Origin: Neoarius graeffei
Taxonomy: Eukaryota; Chordata; Actinopteri; Siluriformes; Ariidae
NCBI RefSeq assembly: GCF_027579695.1
Contig: NC_083577.1
Location: 36,053,698-36,117,697, forward strand
Direction of reading: 5' to 3'
DNA length: 64,000 nt
The notes under the pieces are model-generated. The model was not told where the DNA came from. It saw only the letters and a list, made by a program, of their open reading frames with translations, and searched no databases. Numbering within the stretch: the first letter of the stretch is position 1; every line of letters begins with the position of its first letter. Made by a program: the position numbers and the translations under genes. This document shows, one piece after another, positions 24,006 through 35,494 of the stretch.

Positions 24006-24154
24006 ACAATTAAGTAGGTCAGTAAAACTATTGAAAATCTTTTCTTTGTACTTTTGTCAGTTAAATAAAAGTTCACACAAATTAACAAATCACATATTTT
24101 TATTTTTATTGCATTTTGGGAAATATCCCAACTTTTCTAGAAATGGGATTGTAT

Positions 24155-24300
24155 TTGTGTTTATCTTTCACCTCACAAGGAAGGGTTGGCAAAAACACAT
24201 CCTTGTTTTATCCTTGATAAAATCATTAGGTAATGGAAGGATGGTCATTCAAGTTCTGTCTATCTTAGTGATAAAAAGAGAAAGAAAGTAAACCAAATCA
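24155..24300. repeat. duplicated flank, unit 2
   Basis: CACCTCACAAGGAAGGG and TTTTATCCTTGATAAAATCA recur with changes at 40825-40890, and weaker at 7490-7610. This marks a third copy of the block that precedes the TRIM genes. Confidence 0.65.
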
Positions 24301-24342
24301 CATCAGCCATGAGAAGATTTTACACGGACACAATGCTGCTAG

Positions 24343-24715
24343 GGGCGGCACGGTGGTGTAGTGGTTAGCGCTGTCGCCTCACAGCAAGAAGGTCCGGGTT
24401 CGAGCCCCGTGGCCGGCGAGGGCCTTTCTGTGCGGAGTTTGCATGTTTTCCCCGTGTCCGCGTGGGTTTCCTCCGGGTGCTCCGGTTTCCCCCACAGTCC
24501 AAAGACATGCAGGTTAGGTTAACTGGTGGCTCTAAATTGACCGTAGGTGTGAATGTGAGTGTGAATGGTTGTCTGTGTCTATGTGTCAGCCCTGTGATGA
24601 CCTGGCGACTTGTCCAAGGTGTACCCCGCCTTTCGCCCGTAGTCAGCTGGGATAGGCTCCAGCTTGCCTGCGACCCTATAGAACAGGATAAAGCAGCTAG
24701 AGATGATGAGATAAG
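24343..24715 (+). repeat. Mermaid-type SINE, full length
   Basis: Perfect 13-bp duplication ACAATGCTGCTAG at 24330-24342 and 24716-24728. Confidence 0.95.
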
Positions 24716-25148
24716 ACAATGCTGCTAGCACTGTCACGTTAATTTGTTCCCTATGGATTTGATGTATTGGCACTGCACTCACAGTTCACTCAAATTCAAC
24801 TTGGACCCAGTTTATATTGACCTTTGCAAAGTGCAACCAATAAAATGAGTTTTCGTATGTGACGTAACAAAGACACTAAATCATGCGAAAATCATATAGG
24901 GTAAGCCTGGTTTTAAAACAAATCCAGCAGTGAAACAGTTGTAATCCATAATCCATGGCAAAACCTGATTGTGCCGGATACGTAGTTTATGTTTCAGCAT
25001 TTTGGCAGACTTTCAAAGCAAATACTTTTTCACGTCAAATGCCATTCCATGTATTTTTGCTCAAGGCTTGAGAATGTCATTGCAGGATTGTGAATATCAT
25101 TGGGGCAAGATGAATCATAAATATAAATATGCTGCATGTTTATACTTA

Positions 25149-25680
25149 CACTATATTGCCAAAAGTATTTGCTCACCTGCCTTGACTCACATATGAGCTT
25201 AAGTGACATCCCATTCCTAATCCATAGGGTTCAATATGATGTTGGTCCACCCTTTGCAGCTAGAACAGCTTCAACTCTTCTGGGAAGGCTGTCCACAAGG
25301 TTTAGGAGTGTGTTTATGGGAATTTTTGACCATTCTTCCAGAAGCGCATTTGTGAGGTCACACACTGATGTTGGACGAGAAGGCCTGGCTCTCAGTCTCC
25401 GCTCTAATTCATCCCAAAGGTGTTCTATCGGGTTGAGGTCAGGACTCTGTGCAGGCCAGTCAAGTTCATCCACACCAGACTCTGTCATCCATGTCTTTAT
25501 GGACCTTGCTTTGTGCACTGGTGCACAGTCATGTTGGAAGAGGAAGGGGCCGGCTCCAAACTGTAAAAACAGTCTGCATGCCTAGGTGCTTGATTTTATA
25601 CACCTGTGGCCATGGAAGTGATTGGAACACCTGATTCCGATAATTTGGATGGGTGAGCAAATACTTTTGGCATTATAGTG
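25149..25680 (-). mobile_element. deletion derivative of a Tc1-like element
   Basis: TA-flanked, 532 bp, ends CACTATATTGCCAAAAGTAT and its inverse. Keeps the minus-strand C-terminal transposase piece 25518-25231 ([20 protein letters not shown], catalytic Glu in PIEHLW; ends KGGPTSY). The N-terminal two thirds are deleted, so it depends on another copy. Confidence 0.9.
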
Positions 25681-25737
25681 TATGTTTTATCTAGACATGA
25701 TGATTTTCGCAATCCTGTTCTCAATATTCTCAAGCTA

Positions 25738-27347
25738 CAGTGGTGCTTGAAAGTTTGTGAACCCTTTAGAATTTTCTATATTTCTGCATAAATATGACCT
25801 AAAACATCATCAGATTTTCACACAAATCTGAAAAGTAGATAAAGAGAACCCAGTTAAACAAATGAGACAAAAATATTATACTTGGTCATTTATTTATTGA
25901 GGAAAATGATCCAATATTACATATCTGTGAGTGGCAAAAGTATGTGAACCTCTAGGATTAGCAGTTAATTTGAAGGTGAAATTAGAGTCAGGTGTTTTCA
26001 ATCAGTGGGATGACAATCAGGTGTGAGTGGGCACCCTGTTTTATTTAAAGAACAGAGATCTATCAAAGTCTGATCTTCACAACACATGCTTGTGGAAGTG
26101 TATCATGGCACGAACAAAGGAGTTTTCTGAGGACATCAGAAAAAGTGTTGTTGATGCTCATCAGGCTGGAAAAGGTTACAAAACCATCTCTAAAGAGTTT
26201 GGACTCCACCAATCCACAGTCAGACAGGTTGTGTACAAATGGAGGAAATTCAAGACCATTGTTACCCTCCCCAGGAGTGGTCGACCAACAAAGATCACTC
26301 CAAGACCAAGGCGTGTAATAGTTGGCAAGGTCACAAAGGACCTCAGGGTAACTTCTAACTAACTGAAAGCCTCTCTCACATTGGCTAATGTTAATGTTCA
26401 TGAGTCCACCATCAGGAGAACACTGAACAACAATGGTGTACATGGCAGGGTTGCAAGGAGAAAGCCACTGCTCTCCAAAAAGAACATTGCTGCTCATCTG
26501 CAGTTTGCTAAAGATCATGTGGACAAGCCAGAAGGCTATTGGAAAAATGTTTTGTGGACGGATGAGACCAAAATAGAACTTTTTGGTTTAAATGAGAAGC
26601 GTTATGTTTGGAGAAAGGAAAATGCTGCATTCCAGCATAAGAACCTTATCCCATCTGTGAAACATGGCGGTGGTAGTATCATGGTTTGGGCCTGTTTTGC
26701 TGCATCTGGGCCAGGACGGCTTGCCATCATTGATGGAACAATGAATTCTGAATTATACCAGTGAATTCTAAAGGAAACTATCAGGACATCTGTCCATGAA
26801 CTGAATCTCAAGAGAAGGTGGGTCATGCAGAAAGACATTGACCCTAAGCACACAAGTCGTTCTACCAAAGAATGGTTAAAGAAGAATAAAGTAAATGTTT
26901 TGGAATGGCCAAGTCAAAGTCCTGACCTTAATCCAATGGAAATGTTGTGGAAGGACCTGAAGTGAGCTGTTCATGTGAGGAAACCCACCAACATCCCAGA
27001 GTTGAAGCTGTTCTGTACGGAGGAACGGGCTAAAATTCCTCCAAGCCGGTGTGCAGGACTGATCAACAGTTACCGCAAACGTTTAGTTGCAGTTATTGCT
27101 GCACAAGGGGGTCACACCAGATACTGAAAGCAAAGGTTCACATACTTTTGCCACTCACAGATATGTAATATTGGATCATTTTCCTCAATAAATAAATGAC
27201 CAAGTATAATATTTTTGTCTCATTTGTTTAACTGGGTTCTCTTTATCTACTTTTAGGACTTGTGTGAAAATCTGATGATGTTTTAGGTCATATTTATGCA
27301 GAAATACAGAAAATTCTAAAGGGTTCACAAACTTTCAAGCACCACTG
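25738..27347 (+). mobile_element. Tc1-like element, copy 2, full length but dead
   Basis: 1610 bp between TA dinucleotides, with ends CAGTGGTGCTTGAAAG and inverse. The transposase region 26105-27127 has exactly the same length as the open copy at 35862-36884, so it has no net indel. It carries three in-frame stops, after VTSN (26360), in ELYQ-stop (26762) and in DLK-stop (about 26963). The second catalytic Asp is kept in QKDIDPKH. Confidence 0.93.
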
Positions 27348-27489
27348 TATGAGCAAAAATAAAAATAAATCAGTTCTTGAATTATCAGGGAAAGTTAGAA
27401 GGTAATGATCTGCAGCAGCTTGTTGATATTCAGGGGAAGATTGTATATGCTGATGTAGGAAGTTAGATTGTGTTTACTTTAGCAGAAGT

Positions 27490-27501
27490 GAAAGTGAAAC
27501 T
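27490..27501 (+). promoter_or_regulatory. ISRE-like element upstream of TRIM gene B
   Basis: GAAAGTGAAACT is a full match to the ISRE consensus GAAANNGAAACT, 47 bp before the ATG at 27549, so it may lie in the core promoter or 5' UTR. Interferon control is inferred. Confidence 0.65.
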
Positions 27502-27548
27502 CTGACTATGACAACACGGAAGGCAAAGAACACTACCGGCAAAAGAAA

Positions 27549-28554
27549 ATGGCTTCTAAGTTTTCAGAGGAGGATTTCTCCTGTCCTGTGTGCTTTGACA
27601 TCTTCAAGGATCCAGTTCTCCTACAGTGTAGTCACAGTGTGTGTAAAGTGTGTTTGGAGCAATGCTGGAAGAACAAAGGATCCAGAGAATGTCCTGTTTG
27701 TAGGAAAAGATCATCCCTTAGTCATCTACCCATAAACTTTGCTTTAAGAAGCCTGTGTGAGACTTTCTTACGAGAGAGAAGTCAGAGATCTTCACCAGTG
27801 ACTGAAACAATCTGCAGTCTGCATAGTGAGTTGTTCAACCTATTCTGTCTGGATGATAAAGAGCCGTTGTGTGTGGTGTGTCAAACTTCAAGAAAACACA
27901 CTGACCACAAATTCTGCTCCATTGACGAGGCAGTAACTGACTGTAAGGTAAATATAAAATACTTGTAAGGTATCTATGCAAGTTCATTTTAAGATATCCA
28001 GGCAGGAAAATGTTTAAAAATGTTTATTTAGAATCACCGGACTATCTAAAACCAAACAAGATGTTTCACTGTTCATCCAAACACCATCATCAGTGGTAAA
28101 AGTGTGACAGGCAAGTAACTTTGGCAAAAATACAGACAAGAGAGTTACATGATCAGCACATGACATGAGATGTTTGTCACATGACTACTTCAAGGCAAAC
28201 AAAACGCTCCTTTATACTGACAGATAATATCTAGACAAGACATGTTTGAGTGTTCACTTGTTCATATTTGTACCTGTATATTGTGTACAGATTGTTTGTC
28301 TTTTAAAATAAAATGTCCCTAGGCGCTGCCATCTTACTCTCGCCGAGGTTCAAATATTGCACTCTGAGTACAAATTACATGAGAGAATCTGAGATTGTGA
28401 CGTCACTTACACGCCACGTGACTTACCGAGGTTGAGCTCTAGTGGATACATCACTTCTAAATTGTTGTAAAGAACCCTAAAGATACTCAAGTATTAAGTA
28501 TTTAGGTGTAAAAATAAGCCCAATCATTGAAGCTATGAACGAATGAATGAATAA

Positions 28555-28596
<42 letters not shown>

Positions 28597-31500
28597 GCAC
28601 ATACATACTCAGCCAGGAGGCTGTTTGCTGCCTATAAACACTTCATCACCTCACCAGATATTCGCAGTGGGGGATGGGGTCTCTCCAAAAAATTAAATTG
28701 TATTTTTGTGCGACATGCTTTTGTTTGTTTTATTCACTGAGAAAAGTGATCTTTTTAGATGGCAAGAATCACGTTACTATGACGACGGCTATCGTTTACT
28801 AGTATCTGTGTCAGAACTGCGTATGCATTATCAAGCAGAATGAGATTTAAACTTCATAAACGTAAAGTCTGTTGATTCGTGTATTTTGTTGCCAGGAAAA
28901 AAAAATATCACATGGTTACAGAAAATTTCTGATTAGATTTTTTTAAATTAGAAGCCTTTATTTGTCACTCGCAGGTTACCTGGCGTTGCCTGGGTTTTGC
29001 AAAATTCTGGATTGCCCCCAGACTTCCATGTCAAATTTGGTGAAGATCCATCAAGAAATGGTGATGTTAACCCAAGACAAACAAAAATCCAAACATCCAG
29101 CACCCAGGGGCCCACCGGGGACCCCTTGGGGCCCAAATATGGAATTTCTGAGTTCTGCCAAATTGTGGCTATCTCCTGTACCTATTTGCCAAATTTGGTG
29201 AAAATCCGTCAAGAAATAGTGATGTTAGCTCAAGACAAATGAACAAACAAACAACCTTTGCCGCTTATTATATTAGATGTATACATTACAGCACAGTGAA
29301 ATTTAACTCATCTGAAGCAGTGAAAACACGCATGCGCACACATGCACAGAGAGAGAGAGAGAGAGAGAGAGAAGTGGCACCTGGGGATCCTTTTTAGAAT
29401 TAAAAGCCTTTATTTGATGGCTCTGTGTTACGAAGGTAAATGGCGTACTAGTGAACCAATTACATCATAGGTGGATATCCGGTTTCAGTGCAAATGGCTG
29501 CATCCAGGTAAGTCTATTTTTAGCAATATCATAACTTTTAAAATGGATAAAATATTGTTATAAAAGTTTTATTTTTAATTTAAATATGCAGAGAGCACAT
29601 CAGGGCACTTGCCATGATCAGCAAATGGCATTTATTTTATGGGGTTTGTTTGCCTTTAAGATGTCACTGAGTTGTGCTGCCAGAGTCTATACACACAACA
29701 AAATAAACACAGTTTTCATGATCATGAAGCCATGGTCTAAAGGTTAGAGTAGCAGCTTTAGGACCAAAAGGTTGCTGGTTTGATTCCCTGGACCAGCAGG
29801 AATACCTGAAGTGCCCTTGAGCAAGGCATTTAACCCCCAACTGCTCCCTGGGCTGCCCACTACTGTGGGTATGTCGGGGTCCTGTATGTACATCACTCTG
29901 GATATTAGCATCTGCTAAACACCTCTAATGTAATGTCATAAAGTACTGGTTGGATAGCTCAGGAGTTTTAATACATCAAAAACAGTTGTCATGCAGTGTG
30001 TTGATTTTTATTTATTTATTTTTTTCAGGAGGAGCTGCAAACTGCACTGAAGCCCCTACAGGAGAAACTGAAGATCTTTCAAGACTGTAAACTGAACTGG
30101 AGTCAGACTGCAGAACATATAAAGGTTAGAAACAATAACTGTTTTAATGTTATAATATTTTGCATCGTTGTATAATCAGTTATATTTCCTTTGATTTCCT
30201 CTTTTGCAGAATCAGGCCCAACACACAGAGTGTCAGATTAAGGAGGAGTTTGAGAAGCTTCACCAGTTTCTACGAGATGAAGAGGCAGTCAGGATCACTG
30301 CACTGAGAGAGGAAGAGGAGCAGAAGAGTCAGATGATGAAGGAGAAGATTGAGAAGCTGAGCGGAGACATATCATCTCTTTCAGACACAATCAGAACCAT
30401 AGAAGAGGAGATGGGAGCCGAAGACGTCTCATTCTTACAAGTGAGGATCATTTAGTCAGTATTTACACTGTGAGAAAGTAAAACTTCTTTCCATCATTAG
30501 AAACGTCACATTTCCGTGGTGTAAAAATGTAAATCATATCCACTGATATTTGCTTTGTTGTTTTGCAGAACTACAAGGCCACAGTGAAAAGGTGAGTGAT
30601 GTGCTTCCTGTCTCTCGTTCTCTGTGTTTCTGAATCCAAACCCACAGCAACACTGACTCCTGAATGTTTTTTGTAGAGCCCAGTGCACACTGCAGCATCC
30701 AGAGGAGCTTTCAGGAGCACTGATCCATGTGGCAAAACATCTGGCCAACCTGAAGTTCAGAGTCTGGGAGAAGATGCAGGACGCTGTTCAATACAGTAAT
30801 ATACTTTCTCTCTTTGTTTTCTCTGTGTGTGTTAGGTTTGTTATATATGTACACTTTTGTCCAATTGCACTCTCTAACCAACTGATGGGTGGCTTAACTT
30901 ATTAGGCTTCTCCATTGTGTTAAGCAAACAACTTGTTTTATTACTGCTTTATCCATCCATCCATCCATCCATCCATCCATCCATCCATTTCTGTAGCCGC
31001 TTTATCCTGTTCTACAGGGTCGCAGGCAAGCTGGAGCCTATCCCAGCTGACTATGGGTGAGAGGCGGGGTACACCCTGGACAAGTCACCAGGTCATCACA
31101 GGGCTGACACAGAGACAAACAACCATTCACACTCACATTCACATCTACGGTCAATTTAGAGCCACCAGTTAGCCTAACCTGCATGTCTTTGGACTGTGGG
31201 AGAAACCGGAGCACCTGAAGGAAACCCATGCAGACACAGGGAGAACATGCAAACTCCACACAGAAAGGCCCCCCATCAACCACTGGGCTCGAACCCAGAA
31301 CCTTCTTGGTGTGAGGCGACAGTGCTAACCACGACACCACCGTGCTGCCCCTTACTGCTTTATAATATAGAATATTATCATTTCTATTCAACACTACAAA
31401 TATTTCATTCTAAATAAATCATTATTTTATTTGCTGAAGGTAAAGAAGCAGGTGTTTTTGTCCTGAACTTAATATCCAACCAATTGATTACTGTGAGCAG

Positions 31501-34500
31501 CAAGGAAATAATTTTTGGCACCAACAATTTGGAGATTATGTCTTTAGTCTAGGTGAATTCCGTCACTGTGTACAAATGATCTTTGACAACTTAGCTCATC
31601 TGTGACCTCATGTCACTTTCATGATGGTTCTAAGAAAGCAGCCACCTTCTAAACAAACCATGGAAACTGCTTCAGTTGCTCTGTCTCAAACTTTCCAGAT
31701 CTTATGTCTCTCTAGCGTCTTTCATCTTACTGAAGAAAACAGGAACTTAAGTATGCTACCTCTCATGAAGAACTGATATACAGATTCGTCTGAATGTATT
31801 GGAATGCCGAGATCAATTCTTGTGTTCAAGCTCCAAAGATGAATATGAAACAATAGATCAGAATTTCAGTTTTCATTTCCTAATATTAACATCTAGACAT
31901 GTTAAACAACTTAGCACATGGCGCCTTTGTAGCAGACTGCCCAATTTTTTAGGTGAGCAAAAGTACAGAAACAGATAGTCTTAAAGTAATTAAAGCAAAT
32001 AACACTTTTTATTCTATCCACATTCACTGGATATGAGCTATCGTGCACTCTGATTGGCTACTCTATTACTAGGCTATCAGCTCATATACCGTGAGTAGAG
32101 AAAATCAAAATGGCAGAGCATGTTGCTGAACCAACCGAGGATGAAATAAAAGCTCTACTCAGAAACAACTCCTCCCCCCCAAAAAAAAGAAAAAGCAACA
32201 AAATATGGAGTAAAAGTATTTGATGGCAAGAATGTATCTTTTTTCTTTTTTAAGAATTATCATCATCATTGTCACATTTTTCACAAATTGCTACTGTCAT
32301 TTCACCGGTTTGTTTACATTCTAAGCGGAAATGATTTTGTCAGACATTTTGTATAAAGTTTTTATTTATTGAATTTGCAAAAAATTTAAATTAAAATGTT
32401 CTGTTTCTCAAAATCCAGTGAATGTGGATAGAATAAAGCAGTTATTCCATTCGATCTTGTCATACACGGCTTATAGTTGACTCGGTGCTATGCGCCTCGT
32501 TGGCTATCAGCTCATGTACGACTCGATTTCATGGAATAACTGTTAAATATTTGGTTACATATCCTTTGCTTGCAGTAACTATATCAAGCAGATGACCCAG
32601 TGACATCACCTCAAAACTCTTGCATTCTTCTGTGATGCTTCTCCAGACTTGTACTTCACCTTTTTTTTTTAGTTGTTGTTTTAGGGGGTTTCTCCCTTCA
32701 GTCTCCTCTTCAGGAGCTGAAATGCTGCTCAATTGGGTTACGGTCTGGTGATTATTTTGGCCAGTCAAAAATATTTTTCCACTTTTTTCCTCTGATAAAA
32801 TCCTTTGTTGTGTTGGCAGTGTATTTTAAGCCATTGTCTTGCTGCATGATGAAGGTCCTCCCAATTAGATTGGATGCATTTCTCTATAAATTGCCAGATA
32901 GAATGTTTCTGTAGATTTCTGTCGAATTAATTTTGTTGCTACCACAATGAAGATTCGTGAGCTTGTTCTCGAAACCATGACAACCTCCGCTGTGCTTGGC
33001 TGAGGAACTGTTCATATTTTGGATTATGAACAGTTCCTTTCTTTCTTTACACTTTAGCCTTTCCATCACTTCAGTAGAGGTTCATCTCGGTTCCAGAATT
33101 TCTGTGGCTCATCTTTGTATTTCATTGCGAGTTCCAATCTGGCCATCTGATTCTTACTGCTGATGAGTGGTTTGTATCTAGTGTGGTACGGTCTATTTCT
33201 GCTCTCGAAGCATTCTTCAAATGACAGATTGTGAAACCTTCACCCCAAAATGTTTGTCATCAACTGCTGTAATTTTCCTTGGCTAACCTACTCAGTGTCT
33301 GTTTTTTAGTACACTAGTGGTTTCATTCTTTTTCCAGGACATTCTATATTATTGTATTGCTCATGTCCAATGCTTGTGCAATAGCTTTGATCAATTTTCC
33401 CTCTTTTCTCAGCTTCAGAATGACTTGCTTTTCTCCTATAGATGACTTTCTGGTCTTCATGTTGATTTATTCTTTTTTAATAGCAAATGTAGTTCTCCAG
33501 GCAAAACTCAGAACTCAAATCAAACAGATTCAGTGCTATTAACTGTTTAAACAATCAATCTAACAAGTACACCTGGGTAACAAGAAACTCCCGTCAGGCA
33601 TATGTTCCAATATTTCTGATCACTTGAAAAATAGGTAGACAAAAAAAAGGGTTACTCAAGACATCTAGATCTCAATATCAGGAAACAAGAGCTGAAATTC
33701 TGATCTGTTGTCTCAAATTCATCTTTTCATATCAAACCTGAATATTTTCAATGCATACCAAAAACAAAACTGGCTTTGCTGTTCCAATACTTTTGGAGGG
33801 ACTATGAACCATTACTGCTTTTCTGTTTGTTCCTGGACCACTCTTCACTTCTACAGTCAATGCTCCACAACATTACATTTCGAACATAAATGTGAAAATT
33901 AACATAGATATCGACTCAAATAAACTAAGAAAAAGGCTAAGTTAAGGAAACACAGTCATCAGTCATTCGTGTTAGCTTACATTATTTTCCTCGTTGCTTT
34001 ACTTTTACATTGTAATTACACACTGTTTGTTGTTTATTACCTTTTGGTATGTTTTTCTCAGTGCCTATAACACTGGACCCAAACACTGCCCATCATTTCC
34101 TCATTGCATCTGATGATCTGACCAGTGTGAGAGTCAGTGAAGAGGAACAGAAGCTGCCAGACAATCCAGAGAGACTAGATGCTTGCTTATGCATCCTGGG
34201 CTCTGAGGGCTTTAACTCAGGGACACACTGGTGGGATGTTGAAGTTGGAGATTGTGCAGCCTGGTCACTGGGTGTGATGACAGAGTCTGCTCAGAGGAAG
34301 GGAGAGATAAACTCCAGAAGTGGACTCTGGTATATGTGGTATTATGATGGCAAATATGGAGGAGGTTATACACCAAAGCCACACAGTCTCTTCTCATTAG
34401 AAAAGAAGCTTCAGAGGATCAGAGTGCAACTGGACTGGGATGGAGGAAGACTGTCATTCTCTGACCCTCTTACGGGCACACATATACACACTTTCACACA

Positions 34501-34609
34501 CAAATTTACTGACAAATTACTGCCGTATTTAGCTATTGGTTCTGAAGCATCTCTGAAGGTCCTCCCCGTTCAGCGCGATGGAAATGTAAATCACATAAGG
34601 TGTACATAA
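27549..34609 (+). CDS. TRIM35-like gene B, full RING/B-box/coiled-coil/PRY-SPRY protein
   Basis: Six exons with GT-AG borders: 27549-27947, 30029-30124, 30210-30440, 30569-30591, 30677-30795 and 34062-34609, giving 471 aa, the usual TRIM35 length. Exon 1 carries a C3HC4 RING (C12, C15, C27, H29, C32, C35, C48, C51) and a B-box2 (C89, H92, C100, D103, C108, C111, H117, H120). Exons 2-5 carry the coiled coil that dimerises TRIMs, and exon 6 the PRY-SPRY that would bind targets. TRIM35-type proteins are cytosolic E3 ubiquitin ligases, several with roles in innate immunity. The middle exons are almost identical to gene A, exon 2 over all 96 bases, while the SPRY exons differ far more. I see no breaks. 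Introns hold CA and GA repeats, SINEs and a Tc1 relic. It could also be named finTRIM-like or A33-like; only a phylogeny would decide. Confidence 0.9.
27948..29726. other. intron 1 of TRIM gene B, first part
   Basis: Holds a CA microsatellite (about 28559-28595), a GA tract (29347-29371) and a repeat-like block 28973-29277. That block carries two echoes of AAATTTGGTGAAGATCC and ends ACAAACAAACAACC, resembling an RTE-like LINE or SINE 3' end (low confidence). It appears inserted in a SINE-like CCTTTATTTGTCAC...CAGCACAGTGAAAT sequence similar to 42908-42960. Confidence 0.45.
29727..29940 (+). repeat. tRNA-derived SINE with the 'CCCTTGAGCAAGGC' module
   Basis: Head GTCTAAAGGTTAGAGTAGC (A-box like) and GCTGGTTTGATTCCC (B-box like), then CCCTTGAGCAAGGCATTTAA, a module also found in the Merman-type copies. 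Confidence 0.75.
30953..31351 (-). repeat. Mermaid-type SINE, older copy with ATCC tail
   Basis: 12-bp duplication TTACTGCTTTAT at 30941-30952 and 31352-31363; tail expanded to an ATCC microsatellite. Lies in intron 5 of TRIM gene B. Confidence 0.92.
31940..33812 (-). mobile_element. decayed Tc1-like element with a nested repeat
   Basis: The right end TAGTCCCTCCAAAAGTATTG (minus strand) is a Tc1 terminus. Minus-strand fragments resemble a transposase C-terminus ([20 protein letters not shown]), with many breaks. An unrelated element is inserted at 32004-32543. Lies in intron 5 of TRIM gene B. Confidence 0.7.
32004..32543 (+). mobile_element. non-autonomous element P, copy 1
   Basis: The inverse copy is at 37550-38452. 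One end reads ATGGAATAACTGTT. An internal inverted pair CTATCCACATTCACTGGAT/ATCCAGTGAATGTGGATAG spans most of it. A short frame starts [20 protein letters not shown] at 32111. That frame resembles the N-terminus of DUF3504/Crypton-derived proteins from memory, which is weak evidence. Confidence 0.55.
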
Positions 34610-34817
34610 GCTCAGCTCGTTACGTTGTTAGTTGCATAGAACAGAGTTTTCTGACAGAACTATGGGTCTCAGGTATTTATTATTTTAATCCTGAACTTAA
34701 ATTAGATGTTCTTGAATGATATCCATGCCAACTAACTGCATTTACAATCATCCCTTTGGGCTTAATCCTTACAATTTACATCACTTGGGCACCATAAATA
34801 CACCAATATTGAACATA

Positions 34818-35076
34818 CAGGGTTAGTCAAAATTATGTTAACACGAATGGATTATTTTTCTCCTGCAGATAGACGTACGCCATCAGTGACATTTCCCCAT
34901 GAAATGTGTGTCTGGGCTTTAAATGGTACCATTGCTTGCTGGTTTTTGTGTGTTGAACACGATGGTGAACAGGTTGAGACTGTCCTGTAAATCATCTTGC
35001 ACATACAGTATGATGTATGTTTTGTGAATGAAAGGTTTCTACCATTTAAGTGTTAACATAATTTTGACTAACCCTG
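34818..35076. mobile_element. 259-bp MITE with TA target
   Basis: Ends CAGGGTTAGTCAAAATTATG (with TTAACAC) and their inverse form TIRs of about 27 bp, flanked by TA on both sides. No coding capacity; mariner-type by end structure. Confidence 0.85.
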
Positions 35077-35494
35077 TATTTATCCAATAATGTCATGTTG
35101 AATTACATGACTCATGCTGCTAAGCCTCCTACATTCTGCACACTGTAGAATTTGTTTGGTACCAATGAAAATATTCATGTTGTTAATCATTCTAAAGCCT
35201 CTAACACAGTACTAAGTCATAGTCAAATCCATGAGGTTAGATGTAGCATGGGTTTTCTAAAGTCTATGTCTTCATGATGTCGTCTAAAACCATAACAGAA
35301 GCAAAAAAAAATCAAGATTGACAGGGGTTAGCTACAAAAGTTGGGACCTTCATTTGTTTTTTAATGGTGTGATTAGCCAGGAAATTACAGCCATGTTTTT
35401 AGCCAGAGTTTTCAGGTATCTTCCATACTGTCAAAGCATGAAGTCAATAATCACTTGGTCTGAGCAGTTACCAGCTGCCGAAACACAGGCCATA

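Larger units (their letters stand above)
22039..24151 (-). mobile_element. mariner/Tc1-superfamily element with two nested SINEs
   Basis: Ends CAACCCCATTTCCCAAAAAG and GAAATGGGATTG are inverted repeats flanked by TA. The transposase on the minus strand is broken into several frames (YARRKPFINSMQKQHRFLWA; LFQQDNTRPHS). The expected WSDES motif is interrupted. SINEs at 22388-22650 and 23636-24005 are inserted in it. Confidence 0.85.

Noticed and set aside
28021-28210. Sequence ATCCAAACACCATCATCAGTGG as a LINE or Penelope fragment
   Set aside because: Similarity to fish repeats remembered but too vague to name a family.
28555-28740. Frame starting in the CA repeat
   Set aside because: Simple-sequence peptide inside an intron.
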